Assembly (NCBI GenBank): GCA_965200805.1 | Contig: OZ241384.1 | Coordinates: forward strand, 62,001 to 126,000 | Source: MPNP01 sp026709725 | GTDB lineage: Bacteria; Pseudomonadota; Alphaproteobacteria; Rhodobacterales; Rhodobacteraceae | Direction of reading: 5' to 3' | DNA length: 64,000 nt | Notes under the pieces: generated by a model | The model's database searches: none | What the model was told of the DNA's origin: nothing | What the model saw: the letters and a program-made list of their open reading frames with translations, nothing else | Part shown: positions 63,787 through 64,000 of the stretch, one piece after another | Layout of the letters: the number at the start of each line of letters is the position of its first letter | Position numbering within the stretch: the first letter of the stretch is position 1 | Position numbers and translations under genes: made by a program

Positions 63787-63975
63787 TTACAGCACGTCAA
63801 TCGGAATGCCGATCGCCCGGCGATTGCGGTCGATGCTGTACCAGGCCGGGGCTTGCACTGCCGGATGGCACGCAATGCGATCATAGCCCTGCGCTGCTGC
63901 CAAATGAACAGCCGGGGCACAGACTTCTTCGACTGGCGGACCACAAAATGAATCACAAATCAGGATCGCGCTCAC
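63787..63975 (-). CDS. Small hypothetical protein
   Basis: The 62-residue frame (SAILICDSFCGPPVEEVC to IGIPIDVL) starts with GTG 63975 overlapping a TGA of an upstream frame (GTGA). I do not recognise a family. The coupling to the frame at the window edge is the main support. Confidence 0.4.
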   Translation of the reverse strand: MSAILICDSFCGPPVEEVCAPAVHLAAAQGYDRIACHPAVQAPAWYSIDRNRRAIGIPIDVL

Positions 63976-64000
63976 TTGTGGCCTGCAATCTCATTGCCCA
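63972..64000 (-). CDS. Last codons of a gene entering from the right edge
   Basis: Only GNEIAGHK and a TGA stop are visible. The stop overlaps the GTG of the small downstream gene. The identity cannot be inferred. Confidence 0.3.

Overview
The window looks like a chromosomal stretch from an alphaproteobacterium, with a Rhodospirillales-like flavour. Four things support this. It has an MmcB-family gene. A PCMT-TolC pair lies on the same strand as valS and near it, an arrangement I associate with Alphaproteobacteria. A DUF1127 gene is present. The tRNA-His lacks the extra G at position -1 and has A at the discriminator position, a combination known from a group of Alphaproteobacteria. No species can be named. 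The sequence mixes intact housekeeping genes with an unusual number of frameshifted or interrupted genes, short non-autonomous transposons, dispersed repeats and segmental duplications. That suggests either a genome undergoing erosion (for example host-associated) or a draft assembly with residual indels. The perfect target-site duplications show that at least part of the disruption is real.

Layout. 0-11 kb: the end of an FAD-linked oxidase, two tandem flavodoxin-fold reductases, a metzincin-like lipoprotein, a PQQ-type sugar dehydrogenase with its diheme cytochrome c, and a creatininase-family amidohydrolase. Two segments of this region (487 bp and 644 bp) are duplicated and enclose a RES/Xre toxin-antitoxin pair. 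An ankyrin protein and a DUF1127 protein follow. 11-22 kb: a UvrD/PcrA helicase with an internal insertion, then an accessory region. This region holds a T5orf172 (GIY-YIG) nuclease fused to a cold-shock domain, a second RES/Xre module whose toxin C-terminus has been rewritten by a 149-bp MITE, tRNA-Gly, a gene broken by a second 149-bp MITE, and a DUF2188 gene coupled to a frameshifted partner. 22-39 kb: mostly core genes. These are a DMT exporter, PCMT, TolC, a molybdopterin hydroxylase subunit, DUF1223, ValS, an MsbA-type ABC exporter, a GT2 glycosyltransferase, a YmdB-type phosphodiesterase, a frameshifted 5-formyl-THF cyclo-ligase and MmcB. They end in a defence-like pair of a split ABC-class ATPase and a TOPRIM protein. 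39-46 kb: tRNA-His, xylulokinase divergent from a ribose/xylose-type sugar ABC transporter, and purH. 46-51 kb: an AAA ATPase, a frameshifted AAA/PD-(D/E)XK gene, a gene remnant, a 15-G homopolymer and a dispersed repeat. 51-57 kb: a compact minus-strand histidine operon, hisG, hisC-HAD, hisB, hisH, hisF, hisA-I-E, with two multidomain fusions and no hisD. 58-64 kb: a second copy of the AAA ATPase with an early stop codon, an IS66-like remnant, a GPP34-cytochrome P450 fusion, and an SRPBCC protein.

How the genes work together. The PQQ dehydrogenase and cytochrome c form a periplasmic electron-transfer pair. The sugar ABC transporter and xylulokinase form a pentose or polyol uptake and phosphorylation unit. 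The his operon encodes every step of histidine synthesis except the final HisD oxidations, provided its HAD domain is the histidinol-phosphatase. The most novel-looking items are the GPP34-P450 fusion, whose P450 lacks the usual acid-alcohol pair in helix I, the HisA-HisI-HisE and HisC-HAD fusions, the T5orf172-CSD fusion, the split ATPase/TOPRIM pair, and the MITE family that edits a toxin gene.
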